Shown here: piece by piece, positions 24,046 to 37,900 of the stretch | Layout of the letters: each line of letters opens with the position of its first letter | Position numbering within the stretch: the stretch's first letter is position 1 | Assembly (NCBI GenBank): GCA_037013495.1 | Contig: CM072803.1 | Location: forward strand, 50,419,627 to 50,483,626 | Direction: 5' to 3' | DNA: 64,000 nucleotides | Source: Hippophae tibetana | Taxonomy: Eukaryota > Streptophyta > Magnoliopsida > Rosales > Elaeagnaceae | Notes under the pieces: model-generated | What the model was told of the DNA's origin: nothing | The model's database searches: none | What the model saw: only the letters and a program-made list of their open reading frames with translations | Translations under genes and position numbers: made by a program

Positions 24046-27000
24046 ATCATATTTCACTAACTCTTACTCTTAGAATGGGATTGAAACCTAGATTTCTAGG
24101 GAGAAAGGCACAACCAAAGGCATATTCATTATGATCTTATCCAAAACAACCACAATAGCTTATAAATAAGTTAAGAACATTATTGTCAAAAATGAGTCGA
24201 AAATGAGAATTATTGATCTCTTATTTAGAATAATGAACAAAATTTCAAATTTAAATAGTTTTGCATCATAAGACGTAATAATTTCACTTAAATATATCAT
24301 AATTATTAGGAAATAAAACGCGTAGTATTTATTTCGCCAACTTTCTTTTATAATATAGACATGAGAAAATGATTATGTTTTATTTTCCCCTTATTGATTT
24401 TTCCCGATGATCTATGATTATTTTCTTTCCTTTGTAAGTCTTAATTCCTAGCAGAGGCAAATTCATGCAAACTATATTACTTCCCTTCCAAATGAAAAAT
24501 GTTGATGGATAGAGGTTGTTTCAGACATCATTTCTAAACTTTTTTTACCTAGCTAGAAAAATTGCTATTGTGGATGAGCGTAATATGTAGCATCATATTT
24601 CACTAACTCTTACTCTTAGAATGGGGCTGAAACCTAGATTTCTAGGGAGAAAGGGACAACCAAAGGCAAATTCATTACGATGACATCCAAAAAAACCACA
24701 ATAACTTATAAATAAGTTAAGAATATTGATGTCAAAAATGAGTCGATAATGAGAATTATTGATCTCTTATTTAGAATAATGAACATAATTTCAAATTTAA
24801 ATAATTTTGCATCATAAGACGTAATAATTTCACTTAAATATATCATAATTATTAGGAAATAAAACGCGTAGTATTTATTTCGCCAACTTTCTTTTATAAT
24901 ATAGACATGAGAATATGATTATGTTTTATTTTCCCCTTATTGATTTTTCCACATCATCTATGATTATTTTCTTTCCTTTGTAAGTCTTAATTCCCAGCAC
25001 AGGAAAATTCATGCAAATTATATTACCTCCCTTCCAAAGGAAAGATGTTGATGGATAGAGGTTGTTTTAGACATCATTTCTAAACTTTTTGTTACCTAGC
25101 TAGAAAAATTGCTATAGTGGATGAGCGTAATATGTAGCATCATATTGCACTAACTCTTACTATTAAACTCAGTTTGAAACCTAGATTTCTAGGGAGAAAG
25201 GGACAACCAAAGCCAAATTCATTACGATCCCATCCAAAACAACCACAATAACTTATAAATAAGTTAAGAATATTGATGTCAAAAATGAGTCGAAAATGAG
25301 AATTATTGATCTCTTATTTAGAATAATGAACAAAATTTCAAATTTAAATAGTTTTACATCATAAGACATAATAATTTCACTTAAATATATCATAAATACT
25401 TGGAAATAAAACGCGTAGTATTTATTTCGCCAACTTTCTTTTATAATATAGATATGAGAAAATGATTATGTTTTATTTTCCCCTTATTGATTTTTCCCGA
25501 TGATCTATGATTATTTTCTTTCCTTTGTAAGTCTTAATTACGAGCACAGGAAAATTCATGCAAATTATATTACCTCCCTTCCAAATGAAAAATGTTGATG
25601 GATAGAGGTTGTTTCAAACATCATTTCTAAACTTTTTGTTACCTAGCTAGAAAAATTGCTATTGTGGATGAGCGTAATATGTAGCATCATATTGCACTAA
25701 CTCTTACTATTAAACTCGGTTTGAAACCTAGATTTCTAAGGAGAAAGGGACAACCAAAGGCAAATTCATTACGATGCCATTAAAAACAACCACAATAACT
25801 TATAAATAAGTTAAAAATATTGATGTCAAAAATGAGTCGAAAATGAAAATTATTGATCTCTTATTTAGAATAATGAACAAAATTTCAAATTTAAATAGTT
25901 TTGCATCATAAGACGTAATAATTTCAATTAAATATATCATAATTATTAGGAAATAAAACGGGTAGTATTTATTTGGCCAACTTTCTTTTATAATATAGAT
26001 ATGAGAAAATGATTATGTTTTATTTTCCCCTTATTGATTTTTCCCCATGATCTATGATTATTTTCTTTCCTTTGTAAGTCTTAATTCCCAGCACATGCAA
26101 ATTCATGCAAATTATATTACCTCCCTTCCTAATGGAAAACGTTGATGGATAGAGGTTCTTTTAGACATCATTTGTAAACTTTTTGTTACCTAGCTAGAAA
26201 AATTGCTATTGTGGATGAGCGTAATATGTGGCATCATATTTCACTAACTCTTACTCTTAGAATGGGGTTGAAACGTAGATTTCTAGGGAGAAAGGTACAA
26301 CCAAAGGAAAATTCATTACGATCCCATCCAAAAAAACCACAATAACTTATAAATAAGTTAAGAATATTGATGTCAAAAATGAGTCGAAAATGAGAATTAT
26401 TGATCTCTTATTTAGAATAATGAACAAAATTTCAAATTTAAATAGTTTTACATCATAAGATGTAATAATTTCACTTAAATATATCATAAATACTAGGAAA
26501 TAAAACGCGTAGTATTTATTTTGCCAACTTTCTTTTATAATATAGACATTAGAAAAAGATTATGTTTTATTTTCCCCTTATTGATTTTTCCCGATGATCT
26601 ATGATTATTTTCTTTCCTTTGTAAGTCTTAATTACTAGCACAGGAAAATTCATGCAAATTATATTACCTCCCTTCCAAATGAAAGATGTTGATGGATAGA
26701 GGTTGTTTCAGACATCATTTCTAAACTTTTTGTTACCTAGCTAGAAAAATTGCTATTGTGGATGAGCGTAATATGTAGCATCATATTGCACTAACTCTTA
26801 CTATTAAACTCGGTTTCAAACCTAGATTTCTAGGGAGAAAGGGACAACCAAAGGCAAATTCATTACCATCCCATCCAAAAAAACCACAATAAATTATAAA
26901 TAAGTTAAGAATATTGATGTGAAAAATGAGTCGAAAATGAGAATTATTGATCTCTTATTTAGAATAATGAACAAAATTTCAAATTTCAATAGTTTTGCAT

Positions 27001-27326
27001 CATAAGACATAATAATTTCACTTAAATATATCATAAATATTAGGAAATAAAACACGTAGTATTTATTTCGCCAACGTTGTTTTATAATATAAACATGAGA
27101 AAATGATTATGTTTTATTTTGCCCTAATTGATTTTTCCCGATGATCTATGATTATTTTCATTCCTTTGTAAGTCTTATTTCCCAGCACTGGCAAATTCAT
27201 GCAAATTATATTAACTCTCTTCTAAATGAAAAATGTTGATGGATAGAGGTTGTTGTAGACATCATTTCTAAAGTTTTTGTTACCTAGCTAGAAACATTGC
27301 TATTGTGGATGAGTGTAATATGTAGC
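24046..27326 (+). repeat. HOR III copy 1, six monomers (3281 bp)
   Basis: Monomers: D 24046, G 24592, S 25139, N' 25686, H 26233, N 26780. S is marked by 'ctcagtttg', 'aaagccaaattc' and 'gctatagtgg' just upstream; N' by 'cggtttgaaa', 'ttctaaggag' and 'acgggtag'; H by 'aaacgtag', 'aaaggtacaacc' and 'agaaaaagatt'. Unlike all later HOR III copies it lacks the N" monomer, so it probably keeps the older six-monomer state. The H tail resembles that of HOR II E2, another trace of shared origin. Confidence 0.91.
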
Positions 27327-30300
27327 ATCATATTTCACTAACTCTTACTCTTAGAATGGGATTGAAACCTAGATTTCTAGGGAGAAAGGCACAACCAAAG
27401 GCATATTCATTATGATCTTATCCAAAACAACCACAATAGCTTATAAATAAGTTAAGAACATTATTGTCAAAAATGAGTCGAAAATGAGAATTATTGATCT
27501 CTTATTTAGAATAATGAACAAAATTTCAAATTTAAATAGTTTTGCATCATAAGACGTAATAATTTCACTTAAATATATCATAATTATTAGGAAATAAAAC
27601 GCGTAGTATTTATTTCGCCAACTTTCTTTTATAATATAGACATGAGAAAATGATTATGTTTTATTTTCCCCTTATTGATTTTTCCCGATGATCTATGATT
27701 ATTTTCTTTCCTTTGTAAGTCTTAATTCCTAGCAGAGGCAAATTCATGCAAACTATATTACTTCCCTTCCAAATGAAAAATGTTGATGGATAGAGGTTGT
27801 TTCAGACATCATTTCTAAACTTTTTTTACCTAGCTAGAAAAATTGCTATTGTGGATGAGCGTAATATGTAGCATCATATTTCACTAACTCTTACTCTTAG
27901 AATGGGGCTGAAACCTAGATTTCTAGGGAGAAAGGGACAACCAAAGGCAAATTCATTACGATGACATCCAAAAAAACCACAATAACTTATAAATAAGTTA
28001 AGAATATTGATGTCAAAAATGAGTCGATAATGAGAATTATTGATCTCTTATTTAGAATAATGAACATAATTTCAAATTTAAATAATTTTGCATCATAAGA
28101 CGTAATAATTTCACTTAAATATATCATAATTATTAGGAAATAAAACGCGTAGTATTTATTTCGCCAACTTTCTTTTATAATATAGACATGAGAATATGAT
28201 TATGTTTTATTTTCCCCTTATTGATTTTTCCACATCATCTATGATTATTTTCTTTCCTTTGTAAGTCTTAATTCCCAGCACAGGAAAATTCATGCAAATT
28301 ATATTACCTCCCTTCCAAAGGAAAGATGTTGATGGATAGAGGTTGTTTTAGACATCATTTCTAAACTTTTTGTTACCTAGCTAGAAAAATTGCTATAGTG
28401 GATGAGCGTAATATGTAGCATCATATTGCACTAACTCTTACTATTAAACTCAGTTTGAAACCTAGATTTCTAGGGAGAAAGGGACAACCAAAGCCAAATT
28501 CATTACGATCCCATCCAAAACAACCACAATAACTTATAAATAAGTTAAGAATATTGATGTCAAAAATGAGTCGAAAATGAGAATTATTGATCTCTTATTT
28601 AGAATAATGAACAAAATTTCAAATTTAAATAGTTTTACATCATAAGACATAATAATTTCACTTAAATATATCATAAATACTTGGAAATAAAACGCGTAGT
28701 ATTTATTTCGCCAACTTTCTTTTATAATATAGATATGAGAAAATGATTATGTTTTATTTTCCCCTTATTGATTTTTCCCGATGATCTATGATTATTTTCT
28801 TTCCTTTGTAAGTCTTAATTACGAGCACAGGAAAATTCATGCAAATTATATTACCTCCCTTCCAAATGAAAAATGTTGATGGATAGAGGTTGTTTCAAAC
28901 ATCATTTCTAAACTTTTTGTTACCTAGCTAGAAAAATTGCTATTGTGGATGAGCGTAATATGTAGCATCATATTGCACTAACTCTTACTATTAAACTCGG
29001 TTTGAAACCTAGATTTCTAAGGAGAAAGGGACAACCAAAGGCAAATTCATTACGATGCCATTAAAAACAACCACAATAACTTATAAATAAGTTAAAAATA
29101 TTGATGTCAAAAATGAGTCGAAAATGAAAATTATTGATCTCTTATTTAGAATAATGAACAAAATTTCAAATTTAAATAGTTTTGCATCATAAGACGTAAT
29201 AATTTCAATTAAATATATCATAATTATTAGGAAATAAAACGGGTAGTATTTATTTGGCCAACTTTCTTTTATAATATAGATATGAGAAAATGATTATGTT
29301 TTATTTTCCCCTTATTGATTTTTCCCCATGATCTATGATTATTTTCTTTCCTTTGTAAGTCTTAATTCCCAGCACATGCAAATTCATGCAAATTATATTA
29401 CCTCCCTTCCTAATGGAAAACGTTGATGGATAGAGGTTCTTTTAGACATCATTTGTAAACTTTTTGTTACCTAGCTAGAAAAATTGCTATTGTGGATGAG
29501 CGTAATATGTGGCATCATATTTCACTAACTCTTACTCTTAGAATGGGGTTGAAACGTAGATTTCTAGGGAGAAAGGTACAACCAAAGGAAAATTCATTAC
29601 GATCCCATCCAAAAAAACCACAATAACTTATAAATAAGTTAAGAATATTGATGTCAAAAATGAGTCGAAAATGAGAATTATTGATCTCTTATTTAGAATA
29701 ATGAACAAAATTTCAAATTTAAATAGTTTTACATCATAAGATGTAATAATTTCACTTAAATATATCATAAATACTAGGAAATAAAACGCGTAGTATTTAT
29801 TTTGCCAACTTTCTTTTATAATATAGACATTAGAAAAAGATTATGTTTTATTTTCCCCTTATTGATTTTTCCCGATGATCTATGATTATTTTCTTTCCTT
29901 TGTAAGTCTTAATTACTAGCACAGGAAAATTCATGCAAATTATATTACCTCCCTTCCAAATGAAAGATGTTGATGGATAGAGGTTGTTTCAGACATCATT
30001 TCTAAACTTTTTGTTACCTAGCTAGAAAAATTGCTATTGTGGATGAGCGTAATATGTAGCATCATATTGCACTAACTCTTACTATTAAACTCGGTTTCAA
30101 ACCTAGATTTCTACGGAGAAAGGGACAACCAAAGGCAAATTCATTACCATCCCATCCAAAAAAACCACAATAAATTATAAATAAGTTAAGAATATTGATG
30201 CGAAAAATGAGTCGAAAATGAGAATTATTGATCTCTTATTTAGAATAATGAATAAAATTTCAAATTTCAATAGTTTTGCATCATAAGACATAATAATTTC

Positions 30301-31154
30301 ACTTAAATATATCATAAATATTAGGAAATAAAACACGTAGTATTTATTTCGCCAACTTTCTTTTATAATATAGACATTAGAAAATGATTATGTTTTATTT
30401 TCCCCTTATTGATTTTTCCCGATGATCTATGATTATTTTCTTTCCTTTGTAAGTCTTAATTACTAGCACAGGAAAATTCATGCAAATTATATTACCTCCC
30501 TTCCAAAGAAAAGATGTTGATGGATAGAGGTTGTTTGAGACATCATTTCTAAACTTTTTGTTACCTAGCTAGAAAAATTGCTATTGTGGATGAGCGTAAT
30601 ATGTAGCATCATATTGCACTAACTCTTACTATTAAACTCGGTTTCAAACCTAGATTTCTAGGGAGAAAGGGACAACCAAAGGCAAATTCATTACCATCCC
30701 ATCCAAAAAAACCACAATAAATTATAAATAAGGTAAGAATATTGATGTGAAAAATGAGTCGAAAATGAGAATTATTGATCTCTTATTTAGAATAATGAAC
30801 AAAATTTCAAATTTCAATAGTTTTTCATCATAAGACATAATAATTTCACTTAAATATATCATAAATATTAGGAAATAAAACACGTAGTATTTATTTCGCA
30901 AACGTTGTTTTATAATATAAACATGAGAAAATGATTATGTTTTATTTTGCCCTAATTGATTTTTCCCGATGATCTATGATTATTTTCATTCCTTTGTAAG
31001 TCTTATTTCCCAGCACTGGCAAATTCATGCAAATTATATTAACTCTCTTCTAAATGAAAAATGTTGATGGATAGAGGTTGTTGTAGACATCATTTCTAAA
31101 GTTTTTGTTACCTAGCTAGAAACATTGCTATTGTGGATGAGTGTAATATGTAGC
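27327..31154 (+). repeat. HOR III copy 2, seven monomers (3828 bp)
   Basis: Monomers: D 27327, G 27873, S 28420, N' 28967, H 29514, N" 30061, N 30608. Five of the seven match copy 1 closely; N" (30061-30607) is the addition. Private change in N: 'aaggtaagaat' at about 30731 for 'aagttaagaat'. The next copy starts exactly 3828 bp later. Confidence 0.93.
30061..30607 (+). repeat. N" monomer: chimera that expanded HOR III from 6 to 7
   Basis: The head is N type ('attgcactaac', 'cggtttcaaa', 'aatttcaatag', 'acacgtag') with its own marks 'ctacggag', 'gatgcgaaaaatg' and 'gaataaaatttc'. Between about 30342 and 30357 it switches: 'gccaacgttg' of N becomes 'gccaactttc', and the tail is that of HOR II E1 ('gacattagaaaatg', 'ttactagcacagg', 'aaagatgttg', 'gtttgagac'). 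The same chimera with the same marks sits at 33889, 38264, 42092 and 45919, so it formed once and then spread with the HOR. Confidence 0.9.
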
Positions 31155-34100
31155 ATCATATTTCACTAACTCTTACTCTTAGAATGGGATTGAAACCTAG
31201 ATTTCTAGGGAGAAAGGCACAACCAAAGGCATATTCATTATGATCTTATCCAAAACAACCACAATAGCTTATAAATAAGTTAAGAACATTATTGTCAAAA
31301 ATGAGTCGAAAATGAGAATTATTGATCTCTTATTTAGAATAATGAACAAAATTTCAAATTTAAATAGTTTTGCATCATAAGACGTAATAATTTCACTTAA
31401 ATATATCATAATTATTAGGAAATAAAACGCGTAGTATTTATTTCGCCAACTTTCTTTTATAATATAGACATGAGAAAATGATTATGTTTTATTTTCCCCT
31501 TATTGATTTTTCCCGATGATCTATGATTATTTTCTTTCCTTTGTAAGTCTTAATTCCTAGCAGAGGCAAATTCATGCAAACTATATTACTTCCCTTCCAA
31601 ATGAAAAATGTTGATGGATAGAGGTTGTTTCAGACATCATTTCTAAACTTTTTTTACCTAGCTAGAAAAATTGCTATTGTGGATGAGCGTAATATGTAGC
31701 ATCATATTTCACTAACTCTTACTCTTAGAATGGGGCTGAAACCTAGATTTCTAGGGAGAAAGGGACAACCAAAGGCAAATTCATTACGATGACATCCAAA
31801 AAAACCACAATAACTTATAAATAAGTTAAGAATATTGATGTCAAAAATGAGTCGATAATGAGAATTATTGATCTCTTATTTAGAATAATGAACATAATTT
31901 CAAATTTAAATAATTTTGCATCATAAGACGTAATAATTTCACTTAAATATATCATAATTATTAGGAAATAAAACGCGTAGTATTTATTTCGCCAACTTTC
32001 TTTTATAATATAGACATGAGAATATGATTATGTTTTATTTTCCCCTTATTGATTTTTCCACATCATCTATGATTATTTTCTTTCCTTTGTAAGTCTTAAT
32101 TCCCAGCACAGGAAAATTCATGCAAATTATATTACCTCCCTTCCAAAGGAAAGATGTTGATGGATAGAGGTTGTTTTAGACATCATTTCTAAACTTTTTG
32201 TTACCTAGCTAGAAAAATTGCTATAGTGGATGAGCGTAATATGTAGCATCATATTGCACTAACTCTTACTATTAAACTCAGTTTGAAACCTAGATTTCTA
32301 GGGAGAAAGGGACAACCAAAGCCAAATTCATTACGATCCCATCCAAAACAACCACAATAACTTATAAATAAGTTAAGAATATTGATGTCAAAAATGAGTC
32401 GAAAATGAGAATTATTGATCTCTTATTTAGAATAATGAACAAAATTTCAAATTTAAATAGTTTTACATCATAAGACATAATAATTTCACTTAAATATATC
32501 ATAAATACTTGGAAATAAAACGCGTAGTATTTATTTCGCCAACTTTCTTTTATAATATAGATATGAGAAAATGATTATGTTTTATTTTCCCCTTATTGAT
32601 TTTTCCCGATGATCTATGATTATTTTCTTTCCTTTGTAAGTCTTAATTACGAGCACAGGAAAATTCATGCAAATTATATTACCTCCCTTCCAAATGAAAA
32701 ATGTTGATGGATAGAGGTTGTTTCAAACATCATTTCTAAACTTTTTGTTACCTAGCTAGAAAAATTGCTATTGTGGATGAGCGTAATATGTAGCATCATA
32801 TTGCACTAACTCTTACTATTAAACTCGGTTTGAAACCTAGATTTCTAAGGAGAAAGGGACAACCAAAGGCAAATTCATTACGATGCCATTAAAAACAACC
32901 ACAATAACTTATAAATAAGTTAAAAATATTGATGTCAAAAATGAGTCGAAAATGAAAATTATTGATCTCTTATTTAGAATAATGAACAAAATTTCAAATT
33001 TAAATAGTTTTGCATCATAAGACGTAATAATTTCAATTAAATATATCATAATTATTAGGAAATAAAACGGGTAGTATTTATTTGGCCAACTTTCTTTTAT
33101 AATATAGATATGAGAAAATGATTATGTTTTATTTTCCCCTTATTGATTTTTCCCCATGATCTATGATTATTTTCTTTCCTTTGTAAGTCTTAATTCCCAG
33201 CACATGCAAATTCATGCAAATTATATTACCTCCCTTCCTAATGGAAAACGTTGATGGATAGAGGTTCTTTTAGACATCATTTGTAAACTTTTTGTTACCT
33301 AGCTAGAAAAATTGCTATTGTGGATGAGCGTAATATGTGGCATCATATTTCACTAACTCTTACTCTTAGAATGGGGTTGAAACGTAGATTTCTAGGGAGA
33401 AAGGTACAACCAAAGGAAAATTCATTACGATCCCATCCAAAAAAACCACAATAACTTATAAATAAGTTAAGAATATTGATGTCAAAAATGAGTCGAAAAT
33501 GAGAATTATTGATCTCTTATTTAGAATAATGAACAAAATTTCAAATTTAAATAGTTTTACATCATAAGATGTAATAATTTCACTTAAATATATCATAAAT
33601 ACTAGGAAATAAAACGCGTAGTATTTATTTTGCCAACTTTCTTTTATAATATAGACATTAGAAAAAGATTATGTTTTATTTTCCCCTTATTGATTTTTCC
33701 CGATGATCTATGATTATTTTCTTTCCTTTGTAAGTCTTAATTACTAGCACAGGAAAATTCATGCAAATTATATTACCTCCCTTCCAAATGAAAGATGTTG
33801 ATGGATAGAGGTTGTTTCAGACATCATTTCTAAACTTTTTGTTACCTAGCTAGAAAAATTGCTATTGTGGATGAGCGTAATATGTAGCATCATATTGCAC
33901 TAACTCTTACTATTAAACTCGGTTTCAAACCTAGATTTCTACGGAGAAAGGGACAACCAAAGGCAAATTCATTACCATCCCATCCAAAAAAACCACAATA
34001 AATTATAAATAAGTTAAGAATATTGATGCGAAAAATGAGTCGAAAATGAGAATTATTGATCTCTTATTTAGAATAATGAATAAAATTTCAAATTTCAATA

Positions 34101-34982
34101 GTTTTGCATCATAAGACATAATAATTTCACTTAAATATATCATAAATATTAGGAAATAAAACACGTAGTATTTATTTCGCCAACTTTCTTTTATAATATA
34201 GACATTAGAAAATGATTATGTTTTATTTTCCCCTTATTGATTTTTCCCGATGATCTATGATTATTTTCTTTCCTTTGTAAGTCTTAATTACTAGCACAGG
34301 AAAATTCATGCAAATTATATTACCTCCCTTCCAAAGAAAAGATGTTGATGGATAGAGGTTGTTTGAGACATCATTTCTAAACTTTTTGTTACCTAGCTAG
34401 AAAAATTGCTATTGTGGATGAGCGTAATATGTAGCATCATATTGCACTAACTCTTACTATTAAACTCGGTTTCAAACCTAGATTTCTAGGGAGAAAGGGA
34501 CAACCAAAGGCAAATTCATTACCATCCCATCCAAAAAAACCACAATAAATTATAAATAAGTTAAGAATATTGATGTGAAAAATGAGTCGAAAATGAGAAT
34601 TATTGATCTCTTATTTAGAATAATGAACAAAATTTCAAATTTCAATAGTTTTTCATCATAAGACATAATAATTTCACTTAAATATATCATAAATATTAGG
34701 AAATAAAACACGTAGTATTTATTTCGCAAACGTTGTTTTATAATATAAACATGAGAAAATGATTATGTTTTATTTTGCCCTAATTGATTTTTCCCGATGA
34801 TCTATGATTATTTTCATTCCTTTGTAAGTCTTATTTCCCAGCACTGGCAAATTCATGCAAATTATATTAACTCTCTTCTAAATGAAAAATGTTGATGGAT
34901 AGAGGTTGTTGTAGACATCATTTCTAAAGTTTTTGTTACCTAGCTAGAAACATTGCTATTGTGGATGAGTGTAATATGTAGC
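31155..34982 (+). repeat. HOR III copy 3, seven monomers (3828 bp)
   Basis: Monomers: D 31155, G 31701, S 32248, N' 32795, H 33342, N" 33889, N 34436. Order and length equal copy 2. It keeps 'aacattattgtc' in D and 'ggggctgaaa' in G, the forms also seen in copies 1, 2 and 6 but not in copies 4 and 5. Confidence 0.93.
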
Positions 34983-37900
34983 ATCATATTTCACTAACTC
35001 TTACTCTTAGAATGGGATTGAAACCTAGATTTCTAGGGAGAAAGGCACAACCAAAGGCATATTCATTATGATCTTATCCAAAACAACCACAATAGCTTAT
35101 AAATAAGTTAAGAACATGGATGTCAAAAATGAGTCGAAAATGAGAATTATTGATCTCTTATTTAGAATAATGAACAAAATTTCAAATTTAAATAGTTTTG
35201 CATCATAAGACGTAATAATTTCACTTAAATATATCATAATTATTAGGAAATAAAACGCGTAGTATTTATTTCGCCAACTTTCTTTTATAATATAGACATG
35301 AGAAAATGATTATGTTTTATTTTCCCCTTATTGATTTTTCCCGATGATCTATGATTAATTTCTTTCCTTTGTAAGTCTTAATTCCTAGCAGAGGCAAATT
35401 CATGCAAACTATATTACTTCCCTTCCAAATGAAAAATGTTGATGGATAGAGGTTGTTTCAGACATCATTTCTAAACTTTTTTTACCTAGCTAGAAAAATT
35501 GCTATTGTGGATGAGCGTAATATGTAGCATCATATTTCACTAACTCTTACTCTTAGAATGGGGTTGAAACCTAGATTTCTAGGGAGAAAGGGACAACCAA
35601 AGGCAAATTCATTACGATGACATCCAAAAAAACCACAATAACTTATAAATAAGTTAAGAATATTGATGTCAAAAATGAGTCGATAATGAGAATTATTGAT
35701 CTCTTATTTAGAATAATGAACATAATTTCAAATTTAAATAATTTTGCATCATAAGACGTAATAATTTCACTTAAATATATCATAATTATTAGGAAATAAA
35801 ACGCGTAGTATTTATTTCGCCAACTTTCTTTTATAATATAGACATGAGAATATGATTATGTTTTATTTTCCCCTTATTGATTTTTCCACATCATCTATGA
35901 TTATTTTCTTTCCTTTGTAAGTCTTAATTCCCAGCACAGGAAAATTCATGCAAATTATATTACCTCCCTTCCAAAGGAAAGATGTTGATGGATAGAGGTT
36001 GTTTTAGACATCATTTCTAAACTTTTTGTTACCTAGCTAGAAAAATTGCTTTAGTGGATGAGCGTAATATGTAGCATCATATTGCACTAACTCTTACTAT
36101 TAAACTCAGTTTGAAACCTAGATTTCTAGGGAGAAAGGGACAACCAAAGCCAAATTCATTACGATCCCATCCAAAACAACCACAATAACTTATAAATAAG
36201 TTAAGAATATTGATGTCAAAAATGAGTCGAAAATGAGAATTATTGATCTCTTATTTAGAATAATGAACAAAATTTCAAATTTAAATAGTTTTACATCATA
36301 AGACATAATAATTTCACTTAAATATATCATAAATACTTGGAAATAAAACGCGTAGTATTTATTTCGCCAACTTTCTTTTATAATATAGATATGAGAAAAT
36401 GATTATGTTTTATTTTCCCCTTATTGATTTTTCCCGATGATCTATGATTATTTTCTTTCCTTTGTAAGTCTTAATTACGAGCACAGGAAAATTCATGCAA
36501 ATTATATTACCTCCCTTCCAAATGAAAAATGTTGATGGATAGAGGTTGTTTCAAACATCATTTCTAAACTTTTTGTTACCTAGCTAGAAAAATTGCTATT
36601 GTGGATGAGCGTAATATGTAGCATCATATTGCACTAACTCTTACTATTAAACTCGGTTTGAAACCTAGATTTCTAAGGAGAAAGGGACAACCAAAGGCAA
36701 ATTCATTACGATGCCATTAAAAACAACCACAATAACTTATAAATAAGTTAAAAATATTGATGTCAAAAATGAGTCGAAAATGAAAATTATTGATCTCTTA
36801 TTTAGAATAATGAACAAAATTTCAAATTTAAATAGTTTTGCATCATAAGACGTAATAATTTCAATTAAATATATCATAATTATTAGGAAATAAAACGGGT
36901 AGTATTTATTTGGCCAACTTTCTTTTATAATATAGATATGAGAAAATGATTATGTTTTATTTTCCCCTTATTGATTTTTCCCCATGATCTATGATTATTT
37001 TCTTTCCTTTGTAAGTCTTAATTCCCAGCACATGCAAATTCATGCAAATTATATTACCTCCCTTCCTAATGGAAAACGTTGATGGATAGAGGTTCTTTTA
37101 GACATCATTTGTAAACTTTTTGTTACCTAGCTAGAAAAATTGCTATTGTGGATGAGCGTAATATGTGGCATCATATTTCACTAACTCTTACTCTTAGAAT
37201 GGGGTTGAAACGTAGATTTCTAGGGAGAAAGGTACAACCAAAGGAAAATTCATTACGATCCCATCCAAAAAAACCACAATAACTTATAAATAAGTTAAGA
37301 ATATTGATGTCAAAAATGAGTCGAAAATGAGAATTATTGATCTCTTATTTAGAATAATGAACAAAATTTCAAATTTAAATAGTTTTACATCATAAGATGT
37401 AATAATTTCACTTAAATATATCATAAATACTAGGAAATAAAACGCGTAGTATTTATTTTGCCAACTTTCTTTTATAATATAGACATTAGAAAAAGATTAT
37501 GTTTTATTTTCCCCTTATTGATTTTTCCCGATGATCTATGATTATTTTCTTTCCTTTGTAAGTCTTAATTACTAGCACAGGAAAATTCATGCAAATTATA
37601 TTACCTCCCTTCCAAATGAAAGATGTTGATGGATAGAGGTTGTTTCAGACATCATTTCTAAACTTTTTGTTACCTAGCTAGAAAAATTGCTATTGTGGAT
37701 GAGCGTAATATGTGGCATCATATTTCACTAACTCTTACTCTTAGAATGGGGTTGAAACGTAGATTTCTAGGGAGAAAGGTACAACCAAAGGAAAATTCAT
37801 TACGATCCCATCCAAAAAAACCACAATAACTTATAAATAAGTTAAGAATATTGATGTCAAAAATGAGTCGAAAATGAGAATTATTGATCTCTTATTTAGA

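Noticed and set aside
27327-27872. Ancestral trimer of ~182-bp units inside the 547-bp monomer
   Set aside because: Recurrent words such as 'catcat' fall at offsets ~0, 219 and 481, and 'caaattcat' at ~75 and ~410. The spacings are irregular and do not support three equal subunits.
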